The notes beneath the pieces were generated by a model. It had not been told where the DNA came from. It did no database searches and worked only from the letters and a program-made list of their open reading frames with translations. A stretch of 64,000 nucleotides of DNA from an uncultured Roseicyclus sp. (GTDB lineage: Bacteria; Pseudomonadota; Alphaproteobacteria; Rhodobacterales; Rhodobacteraceae), in NCBI GenBank assembly GCA_947489665.1, contig CANLEH010000001.1:716501-780500 (forward strand), in the 5' to 3' direction. The translations under genes were made by a program, and so were the position numbers. Shown here in pieces: positions 43,805 to 51,837 of this stretch. Position 1 is the first letter of the stretch; each line of letters begins with the position of its first letter.

Positions 43805-44464
43805 CTAAGGCCTCAGCAAAGCCAGAATGTTGGCACCAAGATTGGGGCCCCGAACCAGCGAGCCGTGGCATGGTACGACCATTGACGGGACGCCAGCGGC
43901 CAGTTGCGCTTCTACCCAAGCGGTATAGGCGTTGTGGTCCTTGATCCCGTAGGTGGGAAACGTGCCAAGCATTTCGACTGAAGTCGCGATGCGGCCCGCT
44001 GGCCCCGACGGACCCTTGAAGCTGTCGCAAACGATCCACAGCAGGTCCGACGAAGTTTCACCCACGAGCCAGACTTCGCCGGTTTTAAGCCCCCATGGTT
44101 CTGCGATGCTATAGCCTTTCGGAAGCAGAGGACTGAGGAGTTGAAGCCTGTGAAAGTCCAAGCCTGTTTGTTTCGTCAGCCGGGGTCGTGCAGGCGCAGA
44201 ACAGACAAGTTTTGCGTCAGGACAGGCTTCCGCAAATTCCCTAAGGCCTTTGTTATGATAGTGGTTCGGTGCGAGCAGGTACGAGACCGGGCCTATCGCG
44301 GCCAAACTTGCGAGCGCCGTATCCCCCAGGCCAAGAACCGGGCTATAGAGGCAGAGCGAACCATCGCGCAGCCGCAACGCAGTGCACCGCAAGCTGCCCT
44401 TATGGGCCGACCAGAAATCGACTTGATTGGCGACCGGTGAAAATGCTGACAGGGCTGTGCTCAT
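43805..44464 (-). CDS. Metallo-beta-lactamase-like (DUF4336-type) protein
   Basis: 219 residues. LYSPVLGLGDTALASLAAIG, then LLAPNHYHNKGLREFAEACP and MVVPCHGSLV resemble the DUF4336 branch of the metallo-beta-lactamase fold. The canonical HxHxDH set is incomplete, so activity is uncertain. It is the last gene of the minus-strand operon headed by the TetR gene, and its start overlaps the membrane gene stop. It is not PhnP, whose motif it lacks. Confidence 0.65.
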   Translation of the reverse strand: MSTALSAFSPVANQVDFWSAHKGSLRCTALRLRDGSLCLYSPVLGLGDTALASLAAIGPVSYLLAPNHYHNKGLREFAEACPDAKLVCSAPARPRLTKQTGLDFHRLQLLSPLLPKGYSIAEPWGLKTGEVWLVGETSSDLLWIVCDSFKGPSGPAGRIATSVEMLGTFPTYGIKDHNAYTAWVEAQLAAGVPSMVVPCHGSLVRGPNLGANILALLRP

Positions 44465-44922
44465 GTCGCAGTTCTGTCGCGTGCGGTGAACCACCAGACA
44501 ATCAAAGCCGCCACAGCCACTTCAAGCCATGCCAACGGTAGCGCGACCGCCAGAACGGCTGGCGTAGCAAGGTTCATATTGTAGAGGGCGAGCCAAAGTA
44601 TGACGAACACGGCCATCCATACGCCGGTACCGTAAAGCACGGCGCGCAGGGCAGATGCGCCAAAGATCTTCATCGCCATCCACGGGATCAGTGTCGCGCT
44701 GAGCACCAGGATCGTGTCCCACACGCCCCAGATCATGAACACAGTCAGGTTCATGGGTGCGATTTCAGGCAGCGACGGGAATGCATTGCGCATCATGGGC
44801 ATCACAAAGGCAAAATACCGCAACACCTCTGACACGTTGATCCAGAGGAAGTTGATGGCAATGGCCACTGCAAAGGGTGGCAGGTGACGGGTCGCTTCGG
44901 GCGTTTGGGCAATCGTGTTCAT
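44461..44922 (-). CDS. Four-helix integral membrane protein of unknown function
   Basis: 153 residues with about four membrane helices (FAVAIAINFLWINVSEVLRY, FMIWGVWDTILVLSATL, WMAVFVILWLALYNM, LAWLEVAVAALIVWWF). No known family signature was recognised. It overlaps the TetR gene start-side by four bases and the MBL-like gene by four bases, so all three are coupled. It could serve as a small permease or as a membrane partner of the MBL-like protein. Confidence 0.65.
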   Translation of the reverse strand: MNTIAQTPEATRHLPPFAVAIAINFLWINVSEVLRYFAFVMPMMRNAFPSLPEIAPMNLTVFMIWGVWDTILVLSATLIPWMAMKIFGASALRAVLYGTGVWMAVFVILWLALYNMNLATPAVLAVALPLAWLEVAVAALIVWWFTARDRTAT

Positions 44923-45506
44923 GGGGTGCTTTCGGCTATGAGGTCCAAAAAGGTCCGGACGGCACGGCGAAGGTCATCTCCGTCGGGCACACTTCGTGAC
45001 ATCGTCCATAGCCCGTTGGTGAAGATGACCATGACATCGGCCAACTTGTCCGCTGTGACTTGGTCCAGCTCGGGGGCGCTGCCTTGAAGGGCGTTGAGGA
45101 AGCCCGTTCGCAGGCGGTTGTTGTGATGTTCCACCTGCGCCAAAACGTCAGGCTCGCTTGGGGCGACCTCGGTTGCGGAGTTGGCGACAAAGCATCCAGG
45201 GCCGGGTAAGCCCGCAGCTTCGCCAAGCGAGATCTGCCGTTCGAAATAATCTGAAACGCTCGACAGGTTGGCAGCTTCGGCTTCCACGTCTTCGAAAGCT
45301 GGGGTTACAACGGTCTTCTGATATTGCTCGAAACATGCCAGAAACAGGTCCTTCTTGCCGCCGAAGGCTGCATAAATGCCGTGGCGACTGACCCCTGTTG
45401 CCTTAACGAGATCATCCATCGAAGACGCATGAAACCCGTTCACCCAGAAGTGTTGAAGGGCGCGATCAGCAAGCTGCTCGGCGGTGAAGGACACGGGACG
45501 TGGCAT
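44919..45506 (-). CDS. TetR-family transcriptional regulator
   Basis: 195 residues. The N-terminal helix-turn-helix is clear: AEQLADRALQHFWVNGFHAS, MDDLVKATGVSRHGIYAAFG and KKDLFLACFEQY. The C-terminal helices bear the ligand pocket and dimer interface, with a Cys in GPGCFVANSA. It heads the tetR-membrane-MBL operon; a 16-bp palindrome lies just upstream, indicating self-repression. The inducer is unknown. Confidence 0.87.
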   Translation of the reverse strand: MPRPVSFTAEQLADRALQHFWVNGFHASSMDDLVKATGVSRHGIYAAFGGKKDLFLACFEQYQKTVVTPAFEDVEAEAANLSSVSDYFERQISLGEAAGLPGPGCFVANSATEVAPSEPDVLAQVEHHNNRLRTGFLNALQGSAPELDQVTADKLADVMVIFTNGLWTMSRSVPDGDDLRRAVRTFLDLIAESTP

Positions 45507-45519
45507 CGGGAAAGTTTAG

Positions 45520-45535
45520 CAGAATGATTGTTCTG
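45520..45535. promoter_or_regulatory. Palindromic TetR operator candidate
   Basis: CAGAATGATTGTTCTG is palindromic apart from its two central purine/pyrimidine differences and lies 14 bases upstream of the TetR start. Its size and position fit a TetR dimer site. Confidence 0.55.
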
Positions 45536-45650
45536 TTACAAGTGATCCGATTTGCCTAAAGGGTTGAATTGCTTCGCCTGGCACTCCAGTCGTGTTCGCA
45601 ACAACGGTCCCGCCCGAAGGGTGGCGCCGCCGATGGCGGCTCATGGAGAA

Positions 45651-46937
45651 TTAGATTTTGGTTGTGTCCGCCGCAGGATCAGAGTCAGGCTTCAGAAAGC
45701 CCACGGTCACAGCCGACACCGCAACCATCCCGGTCGCCGTTGCCAGCATGAAGGGTAGGCCGCCGACCTGGTAGGTCAGGCCAGACAGAATGGTGCCCGC
45801 CAACCGCCCGCCCGCATTGGCCATATAGTAGAAGCCTACATCCATCGTCACACGCTCGGCCTTGGTAAAAGCGAGGATCAGATAGGAATGCAGCGCCGAA
45901 TTCACCGCGAACAATCCCCCGAAAGCAAGAAGACCAACCACGAGCGACGTGGTCAGCCATGTCTGGTGCCCCGAGGCCGCCCAGGCGGCGGCGGTTAGCG
46001 CAGCGGGGACGATAGCCAAGGCCCAGGCCCAGTGACGCGCCGCCCCGATCAGTTGCGTCTCATCGCGCGTGCTGGCCCGCAAAAGGCGCGGTGCGGTGGC
46101 CTGAACCGCCCCGTAGAGAATGACCCAGATCGCCATGAAGGTGCCGATCAGGAAGAAGGCCGCTCTGTTCCCGTCGGTCGTGCCATCGGACAGCACAGCG
46201 TAGAAATAGATCGGAATGCCGACGACAAACCACACGTCCCGCGCGCCAAACAGGAACACCCGCGCGAGCGACAGCCAGTTCACGTTGGCCGACTTTGAGA
46301 TAACCTCGGAGAACTTCGCCCCCTTCCGTCCTTTTGGCAGGCCCGCAGGCATCGCGATCAGGACCGCCATGAGGATGACGAAGAGGGCGACGGCCATTCC
46401 CAGTACTGCGGCTTGGAACCCAAGCGTTGCAAGAAGCGCGGCTCCGAGAAGAAAGCCAAGGCCTTTCACGGCGTTCTTTGAGCCGGTCAGCAGGGCCACC
46501 CACCGGAACAAACCATCGCCTTCGCTGGGGGCCAGGATCTTGACGGCCGACTTGGACGACATCTTGGCCAGATCCTTGGCCACTCCGCTGGCCCCCTGCA
46601 CCAGCATCACGAAGGCCACGGAGGCTCCGATGGCCCAGGCCGGGTCCAGTTGCGCCAGCGCCAGAAGTGCCAGCACTTGCAGGGCCAGGCCCGCATAAAG
46701 GGTCGCGGTCAGGCCGAACCGCGCCGCGATCCACCCGGCACAGAGGTTCGTCACAACACCGGCTATCTCGTAGAGAACAAACAGATAGGCCAGTTGCACG
46801 GGGCTGAAGCCGAGCGTGTGGAAGTGCAGCAGCACCAGCATCCGCAGTGCCCCGTCGGTGAGCATGAACGCCCAATAGGCGGCGGTCACGGCGATGTAGG
46901 CCGACAGGCCTTCGGGACGGGTTTCAGTTTTGGTCAC
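45651..46937 (-). CDS. arsJ: Organoarsenical efflux MFS permease ArsJ
   Basis: 428 residues with about twelve membrane helices. It exports 1-arseno-3-phosphoglycerate made by the partner GAPDH. Recognisable ArsJ segments are [55 protein letters not shown] and [16 protein letters not shown]. Its start overlaps the GAPDH stop by four bases, the diagnostic gapdh-arsJ arrangement. The membrane topology and length are normal. Confidence 0.93.
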   Translation of the reverse strand: MTKTETRPEGLSAYIAVTAAYWAFMLTDGALRMLVLLHFHTLGFSPVQLAYLFVLYEIAGVVTNLCAGWIAARFGLTATLYAGLALQVLALLALAQLDPAWAIGASVAFVMLVQGASGVAKDLAKMSSKSAVKILAPSEGDGLFRWVALLTGSKNAVKGLGFLLGAALLATLGFQAAVLGMAVALFVILMAVLIAMPAGLPKGRKGAKFSEVISKSANVNWLSLARVFLFGARDVWFVVGIPIYFYAVLSDGTTDGNRAAFFLIGTFMAIWVILYGAVQATAPRLLRASTRDETQLIGAARHWAWALAIVPAALTAAAWAASGHQTWLTTSLVVGLLAFGGLFAVNSALHSYLILAFTKAERVTMDVGFYYMANAGGRLAGTILSGLTYQVGGLPFMLATATGMVAVSAVTVGFLKPDSDPAADTTKI

Positions 46938-47932
46938 AGGCTGTCCCCGACCATCAACGCCACATCAACAAGGCGGTTGGCATAGCCCATTTCGTTGTCG
47001 TACCAGGCGTAGACTTTCACCTGTGTGCCATTGATGACCATTGTGGAGAGGGCATCCACGATGCTGGAGCGTTCGTCATTGGTGTAGTCGGTTGAGACCA
47101 GTGGGCGTTCCTCGTAGCCCAGGATCCCGGCAAGCGGCCCCTCGGACGCCACTTTGAAGAGGGCATTGACCTCTTCTGCTGTCGTCTCGCGCTCAACTTC
47201 AAAGACGCAATCGGTCAGCGATGCGTTCAGGAGCGGAACGCGGACGGCGTGGCCGTTCAACCGCCCTGTCAGTTCGGGGTAGATCAGCGTGATCGCCGTC
47301 GCACTGCCGGTCGTCGTCGGGATCAGTGAATTGAGCGCGGAGCGGGCACGGCGCAGGTCCTTGGCCGGGCGGTCCACGATGGTCTGGGTGTTCGTCACAT
47401 CGTGGATCGTGGTGATTGAGCCGTGCTTGATGCTCAGGTTCTCGTGGATGACCTTCACCACCGGGGCAATACAGTTGGTTGTGCAACTCGCGGCGGTGAC
47501 GATGCGATGTGCCGCAGGATCATAGATGTCGTGGTTCACGCCATAGACGATGTTGGCCGCATCGCCGTCCTTCACGGGGGCCGAGACGACAACCTTCTTC
47601 ACGCCAGCCTCAAAATAGGGTGCGAGCTTGGCCTCGGTCTTGAAGACGCCCGTGCAGTCGATCACCACATCCACACCGTCAAGCGGCAGGTCTGCAATGT
47701 CGCGGGTTCCGATAAAGGGGATGCGGGTGCCGTCGATGGTGACGCTCTCCGCGTCATGGGCAAAGTCGGCCTTCCAGCGGCCATGCACCGTGTCGAACTC
47801 CAACAGATGCGCGTGCATTTCGGGATCGCCAATCGCGTCGTTGATCCAGGCGATCTGCGCGCCCCGTGCCAGCAGGGGTTTCAGGGCTAGTTTGCCGATA
47901 CGGCCCAGGCCGTTCAGGGCGTAGACGGTCAT
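46934..47932 (-). CDS. ArsJ-associated glyceraldehyde-3-phosphate dehydrogenase
   Basis: 332 residues. NAD-binding [15 protein letters not shown], catalytic cysteine in [13 protein letters not shown], the [11 protein letters not shown] strand and the C-terminal [15 protein letters not shown] are all present. In arsenic operons this enzyme uses arsenate in place of phosphate to form the unstable 1-arseno-3-phosphoglycerate, which ArsJ pumps out. It sits between the ArsR-ArsC fusion and arsJ with four-base overlaps on both sides. Cofactor preference (NAD versus NADP) is not certain from sequence alone. Confidence 0.92.
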   Translation of the reverse strand: MTVYALNGLGRIGKLALKPLLARGAQIAWINDAIGDPEMHAHLLEFDTVHGRWKADFAHDAESVTIDGTRIPFIGTRDIADLPLDGVDVVIDCTGVFKTEAKLAPYFEAGVKKVVVSAPVKDGDAANIVYGVNHDIYDPAAHRIVTAASCTTNCIAPVVKVIHENLSIKHGSITTIHDVTNTQTIVDRPAKDLRRARSALNSLIPTTTGSATAITLIYPELTGRLNGHAVRVPLLNASLTDCVFEVERETTAEEVNALFKVASEGPLAGILGYEERPLVSTDYTNDERSSIVDALSTMVINGTQVKVYAWYDNEMGYANRLVDVALMVGDSL

Positions 47933-48777
47933 GTGGCGGGTCCTTCTTCTTGTGATTGGCCCAGATCATCGACGGCCTTTTGCAAAGACAGACGGTCCAG
48001 CGATGCGATGGGCAGGTTGGTAAAACCGATCATTCGATTGCGCAGCGCACCATAGATTTGCTGGAACGCGAGGCTCTTCTCAGCGTCCGTGCCCTCAACC
48101 TTGACCGGATCGGGCATCCCCCAGTGGGCGGTAACGGGCTGGCCCGGCCAGGACGGACATTCCTCGTTCGCGGCCCTGTTGCAGACAGTGAAGACGAAGT
48201 CGAATTGCGGCGCATCGGGCCCTTGGAACTCGGCAATGTTCTTGGACCGCAGCACCGAGATGTCATGACCCTTCTGCTCAAGCACTTCCACGGCGAAGGG
48301 GTTCAGTTCCGATTGGGGTATGGTGCCAGCCGAATATGCAATGAACCGACCCCCAGCCATGTCATGCAGGATGGATTCAGCAAAGATCGAGCGGGCGGAG
48401 TTCCCGGTGCAGATGAACAGGACGTTGAATTTGCGATCGGTCATGTCGGTCTCTCCAATTGTGGTTGGATAAAGGCCCGGGGAACAGATTTCGGGGCGGC
48501 CCCGGCAACAGTCGATGACGAGGTAGTCGATGGTCTCGCGCGCGGCCTCCATGTCGATGGCATAGCGCAGCGATGTCCCGATGCGTTCTTGTGTCACCAA
48601 ACCGGCGTGCATCAGCGCGTTCACATAGGTCGACAGCGTATTGGGCTTCAGTCCGAGCGCATGCGCCAGCTCAGTCGCTGGTACGCGGTCGGGATAGCGG
48701 CGCATCAGCAACCGAAACAGGGCCAGCCGTTGCGGGTGGCCGAGGGTCGAGAGGCGATTGGGAATCACTGTTTCCAT
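47929..48777 (-). CDS. arsC: ArsR-ArsC fusion: arsenic-responsive regulator plus LMWPTP arsenate reductase
   Basis: 282 residues with two domains. Residues 1-100 are an ArsR-type winged helix ([39 protein letters not shown]) with C90, C91 and C98 as a likely arsenite site. Residues 112-250 are the low-molecular-weight phosphatase-type arsenate reductase with CTGNSAR (C123 nucleophile), the [19 protein letters not shown] segment and MPDPVKVEG. An internal ATG at residue 112 has its own Shine-Dalgarno (GGAGAG, plus-strand 48451-48456), so a separate ArsC might also be made. It heads the ars operon under a palindromic operator. Confidence 0.92.
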   Translation of the reverse strand: METVIPNRLSTLGHPQRLALFRLLMRRYPDRVPATELAHALGLKPNTLSTYVNALMHAGLVTQERIGTSLRYAIDMEAARETIDYLVIDCCRGRPEICSPGLYPTTIGETDMTDRKFNVLFICTGNSARSIFAESILHDMAGGRFIAYSAGTIPQSELNPFAVEVLEQKGHDISVLRSKNIAEFQGPDAPQFDFVFTVCNRAANEECPSWPGQPVTAHWGMPDPVKVEGTDAEKSLAFQQIYGALRNRMIGFTNLPIASLDRLSLQKAVDDLGQSQEEGPAT

Positions 48778-48801
48778 AATTCATGAATATGTGAATTATG
48801 G
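48774..48801. promoter_or_regulatory. ars operator overlapping the arsR-arsC start codon
   Basis: CCATAATTCA (48774-48783) and TGAATTATGG (48792-48801) are perfect 10-bp inverted arms around an eight-base centre. The left arm contains the start codon (ATG complement 48775-48777). No Shine-Dalgarno precedes this start. The site would block initiation when ArsR is bound. Confidence 0.75.
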
Positions 48802-48887
48802 AGGTAGTCCAAATGAAGGTTTTGTAAAACCGCGCCAAAGCACTGTGAGCGAGCACACCCAGTTGGTTTCGCGCCCTTACGTTTGAA

Positions 48888-49112
48888 CTAGGCGCAGCAG
48901 GATTTGCCTTCCTGGATCGGCGGGCAAGGCACCGTCGCGTAGGAGCAATAGACGCAACAATCGCCTTCAAGGGGTTTCAGCACCGTGTTGCAAGACACGC
49001 ATTTGTAGAACCACTGGCAGGCATCCGTCGGCATCGTTTCGGTCTGAGCATGCCCGCACGATGGGCAGGTTAGCGTGGACTCCAAAACTACTTGTGTTTC
49101 TTCCGCAGCCAT
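48888..49112 (-). CDS. GDCCVxC-type cysteine-rich small protein
   Basis: 74 residues with 11 cysteines: LTCPSCGHA, KCVSCNT, then the family-naming GDCCVYC and a terminal SCCA. This pattern marks the GDCCVxC group found with mercury and heavy-metal genes; zinc-ribbon-like pairs precede the CC-x2-C site. It overlaps the merF-like gene by 25 bases and is co-transcribed with it. It could pass Hg(II) or arsenite between thiols. The function is not established. Confidence 0.8.
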   Translation of the reverse strand: MAAEETQVVLESTLTCPSCGHAQTETMPTDACQWFYKCVSCNTVLKPLEGDCCVYCSYATVPCPPIQEGKSCCA

Positions 49113-49297
49113 AGCGCATACCCCGTCAGTATCAGAAATCCTGCCAGAACCGGCAGTAGGACCGCATCATTGTAGACAACCCCGAGAAGACCGGTCAGCC
49201 CAAGGGCCGTCAGTACGATCGGCAGCAGCGGCGTGAAGCAGCACAGGATCGCCAGGATCGTGCCGCCAATGCCAAGGGCCAATAATTTGTTTCTCAT
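49088..49297 (-). CDS. merF: MerF-like mercuric transport protein
   Basis: 69 residues from ATG 49297, two membrane helices. The first helix holds the vicinal cysteines in GGTILAILCCFTPLLPIVLT, the Hg-binding site of MerF. The second helix ends WLRKKHK, so the second vicinal Cys pair of the classical 81-residue MerF is absent. The overlapping downstream gene ends in a vicinal pair (SCCA) and may supply it; that is inference. No merA or merP is near, so the locus moves rather than reduces mercury, or has been cut down. Confidence 0.8.
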   Translation of the reverse strand: MRNKLLALGIGGTILAILCCFTPLLPIVLTALGLTGLLGVVYNDAVLLPVLAGFLILTGYALWLRKKHK

Positions 49298-49444
49298 CGG
49301 GTCGCTTCCCATCCATCACACATGACGCGACGTGCGGCACCTTCGCGTGTTCCTGCCACATCCCGCCAAGATCATTAACTGGGACTCCAAATGGCAAAAC
49401 ACGGCGAGGTGCAACGCGTTCGACATCACGCAGCATTCATGCAA

Positions 49445-49461
49445 CCTGTAGCCGCTACAGG
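49445..49461. promoter_or_regulatory. MerR-type operator palindrome
   Basis: CCTGTAGCCGCTACAGG is a 17-bp palindrome 21 bases upstream of merR. Read on the minus strand, it falls inside a 19-base spacer between TTGCTC and CATGAA, the long spacer MerR activators need, so it would drive merF. The -10 match is weak. Confidence 0.55.
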
Positions 49462-49481
49462 AGCAAGAGGAGTTTGTTCAC

Positions 49482-49868
49482 ATGGTTGCGATTGGCGAAG
49501 CGTCCCGCCTCAGCGGTGTGACCATCGAGACGATCCGCTACTATGAGCGCGAAGGGATTATCGCCAAACCGGGGCGAACGGCGTCCGGGAGGCGAGCCTA
49601 TTCGGATGTCGAGATATCGGAACTCCGCTTCATCAAGCGATGCCGCGATCTTGGGTTCCGCCTCAGTCATGCGGTGGAACTTCGCAACGTGTCCAAGACA
49701 CCAAACACTTCTTGCCGAACCGTTGAAGCCATGGGCACGCGGCATCTGAAAGAGGTGCGGTCGAAGATTATCGAGCTTGAAAAGCTGGAAAAGGCTTTGA
49801 CGGAATTGGTCTCGAATTGCTCCGACGGCAGAAACGAATGTCCTCTGTTGGGGGCTCTCGCTTCATGA
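49482..49868 (+). CDS. merR: MerR-family mercury-responsive regulator
   Basis: 128 residues, typical MerR. The winged helix is IGEASRLSGVTIETIRYYER, the dimer helix ELEKLEKALTELV, and metal cysteines are C78, C113 and C120. The loop between the last two has six residues rather than the eight I recall for Bacillus and Tn501 MerR, so metal choice may differ. It is divergent from merF and overlaps the ynfA pseudogene by four bases. Confidence 0.87.
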   Translation: MVAIGEASRLSGVTIETIRYYEREGIIAKPGRTASGRRAYSDVEISELRFIKRCRDLGFRLSHAVELRNVSKTPNTSCRTVEAMGTRHLKEVRSKIIELEKLEKALTELVSNCSDGRNECPLLGALAS

Positions 49869-50191
49869 TTAAGGCCTACGATATTTTTGCTCTCGCCGCG
49901 CTTGCTGAAATCGCGGGGGTGCTTTGCCTTTTGGGCATATGTCAGGTTGGACAAGTCGCCGGTCTGGTTGATCCCGGGAACCGCATGCCTTGTCCTGTTC
50001 GCCTACGTGCTCACCCGAGCCGACACCGAACTCGCGGGCCGCGCCTATGCTGCATATGGCGGTATCTATATCGCGAGTTCGATGGCTTGGCTCTGGATCG
50101 TGGAAGGAACGCGCCCTGACCGATGAGATTTGATGGGAATGACAATCTGTCTGGTCGGCAGTCTTGTGATCTTGTTGCCCGCCCGAGCTTG
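49865..50191 (+). pseudogene. ynfA: YnfA/UPF0060 membrane protein, frameshifted and with opal codon
   Basis: The pieces of one YnfA protein can be read in order: [18 protein letters not shown] in the first frame, then after a G5 run (49915-49919, one G too many) the second frame gives [19 protein letters not shown] and [18 protein letters not shown], stopping at TGA 50124-50126 where a Trp is expected. The same frame then continues to LVGSLVILLPARA and ends at 50191. Intact YnfA is a four-helix membrane protein linked to multidrug efflux. Two independent lesions make it non-functional unless the G run is a read error. Confidence 0.85.
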
Positions 50192-50536
50192 ACCGTTCTT
50201 GAAGTCGCCAGGCCGGCCTAACCCTGGGCACACCAAAAGTGATCTGAATGGCTGTTACGTCGCAGACAGCAGTTCCGTCCGTACAATGAGCAATCGCGGG
50301 ACATGCCACGTTGGAGGTGTTGCGAGTTTTCAGTTCCAAGGGCCGCGTCAACGCTTGTGGTTGGAGGCGCAACCTCCACCTTCGGGCGGATAACGTGACT
50401 CAAAAGACGCGATGAAGAGAACGTCGATGTAGGGATTTACTGGCATTCAGGTGAGCCCCGCTGGTCTCGCGAATAATCAGCATCTTTAAAGAGGTCATCC
50501 TGCTTGACGGTTTTTGAACACGAGGACCAACATAAT
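50192..50536. other. Gene-free right end of the island
   Basis: About 345 bases between the ynfA remnant and the right repeats. No convincing frame on either strand. Toward the right the composition becomes AT-rich, as is common near att sites. Confidence 0.5.
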
Positions 50537-50572
50537 TTTGCTGCACAATATGCTGCACAATTTGCAACTCGG
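50537..50572 (+). repeat. Tandem 12-bp repeats, candidate integrase arm sites (right)
   Basis: TTTGCTGCACAA (50537-50548), TATGCTGCACAA (50549-50560) and a decayed third unit TTTGCAACTCGG. Same consensus and 12-bp period as the left array at 16879-16926, lying 60 bases inside attR. Confidence 0.75.
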
Positions 50573-50632
50573 CGAAGAGCATATTATAATAAAATCAATT
50601 ATTTAGAATTCTTCTCTAGATTTGAGTACGGA

Positions 50633-50646
50633 CTTCGTCTCCGCCA
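50633..50646 (+). repeat. attR core
   Basis: CTTCGTCTCCGCCA, an exact copy of the tRNA-Ser 3' end at 16777-16790. It marks the right boundary of the island. No tRNA structure precedes it here. Confidence 0.85.
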
Positions 50647-50672
50647 CCATGGCATACTCGTCGGATTGATAC

Positions 50673-50702
50673 GGTCGCTTTGAGCGGCCTTTTTCTTTGG
50701 TT
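50673..50702 (+). terminator. Intrinsic terminator just beyond attR
   Basis: GGTCGCT and AGCGGCC pair (one G-T wobble) around TTG, followed by TTTTTCTTTGG and a second T run. It lies 27 bases after attR with no gene before it, so it was probably the original terminator of tRNA-Ser before island insertion. Confidence 0.7.
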
Positions 50703-50930
50703 TTTTTGGAGAAATCGCAGGCGGAGCGTCGCGTTCGGTTTCTTTCGATCTCATCTATTTCTGCACATTGAAGGGCATGAAGTGCGGTAGGAACATGGCC
50801 CTGACTGGAACAATCACCAAAAAACTGGCGGCCGGGGCGGCATGGGGTTGGCAACGGGCTTCATTTACTTGGTCGTGGACCTGTCGGGTGCGCGGCGGTG
50901 GATCGTGCGGGTAACGGTCAAGGGTCAGAC

Positions 50931-51159
50931 GAATGCCTTCGATCAGCTCGGCACGGACCAGCCCTGCCTTGACGATGCGCTGTGGCTCGACACGCATCCC
51001 GGCGGCCTGACCGAGCAGCAAGTCATCGACACGTTCGGGACGCTGAACGGCACCGGCACGATCCTAACGCTCGATTTTGGCGGCAGTGACGTGTTGGAGG
51101 TGCAGAATGGGGCCGGGATAGATCAGGCGATCTTGGGGGCGAATGTTTTCATTTTCTAG
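50931..51159 (+). pseudogene. Truncated RTX protein C-terminal cassette
   Basis: 76 codons encoding NAFDQLGTDQ, THPGGLTEQQVIDTFGTLNG and ending GAGIDQAILGANVFIF, matching the C-terminal secretion end of both large RTX proteins downstream at DNA level. No RTX repeats or signal for a complete gene precede it; the frame is open to 50842 but that part is unrelated. It is a remnant of a third RTX gene or of a duplication/deletion event beside attR. The terminal hydrophobic VFIF of type I substrates is preserved. Confidence 0.8.
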
Positions 51160-51162
51160 CGA

Positions 51163-51837
51163 TGCGATTGAGACGGCGCGACCATGCGGGAGTCAGATTT
51201 CCTCGTAGGCAGAAGGACAGAGGATGTCACACAGCCCTGTTTATGGGTGTGCCAGGCGGCTACCCTCGGATAAGCGCTCGTCCGAGTTTCTCGCATTGAA
51301 AACGTCAAAGCGGACCGATTGGTATTTTAAGGAACCTGCACGAGCATAGGGGAAACAGTCCCTGCCTGACGCATTTACGAGAAATTCCCTTCGACTCTCG
51401 GCGGATTCGAACGTTTCATCGGCTTAGAAGGTTTCTGAAAATCTCGGAGGCCTGGGCCGATTGCCTCCTACACAGTCATGAAGAAGCTGAATATGAGGAC
51501 TGAAAAGGCCGAACGGCAATAGTTACTTTGGGCCTCAATTCCTTTTCCAAGAAGAGTCCTCGAATTGGCTGGATTGTCAGTTCGGTGATACGTCAGAGGT
51601 GTGGCGCTCGGACATGGGAAATGAGGCAAATCAAGAGAAAAGGCGGGAACTAAACCTGGCTATTGAGATGGAAACTCTGGGTCAAGGTCACGCAAATCTC
51701 TCGGACTTAGCTTACCATGCGGGGAGCGCAAAACCGAAACACTTTTCGTTTGAAAGAGTTGAACGATCGAAAATTAGCCCCTAGCCTCAATTTTTGGGTA
51801 ACTTAGTTTGCGCTTTTGCGTGTCGAGGGGGGGGCAT
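51163..51837. other. Gene-free stretch upstream of the large RTX gene
   Basis: About 675 bases with lower GC. A 61-codon frame at 51599-51784 has no recognisable features. The stretch should contain the promoter of the RTX gene at 51838. I see no RNA gene. Confidence 0.5.

Larger units (their letters stand above)
16777..50646. mobile_element. Integrated genomic island at tRNA-Ser (phosphonate/arsenate cargo)
   Basis: A 33.9 kb segment bounded by a 14-bp direct repeat of the tRNA-Ser 3' end. A tyrosine integrase lies 155 bases inside the left end, and tandem 12-bp repeats of the same consensus lie inside both ends. No conjugation, replication or phage structural genes are visible, so this is an integrative but probably not self-transmissible element. 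Two genes inside it carry nonsense mutations, which suggests it is resident rather than freshly arrived. Whether it still excises is unknown. Confidence 0.85.

Noticed and set aside
43805-44464. Possible PhnP (cyclic phosphodiesterase) on the island
   Set aside because: The protein lacks the HxHxDH motif and sits in a TetR operon far from the phn genes. It resembles DUF4336 instead.
50842-50930. Upstream part of the frame leading into the lone RTX cassette
   Set aside because: It has no similarity to RTX proteins and homology to the other copies begins only at 50931, so the remnant is annotated from there.
51599-51784. 61-codon plus-strand frame before the large RTX gene
   Set aside because: Short, no ribosome-binding site or similarity, in an AT-richer non-coding stretch.
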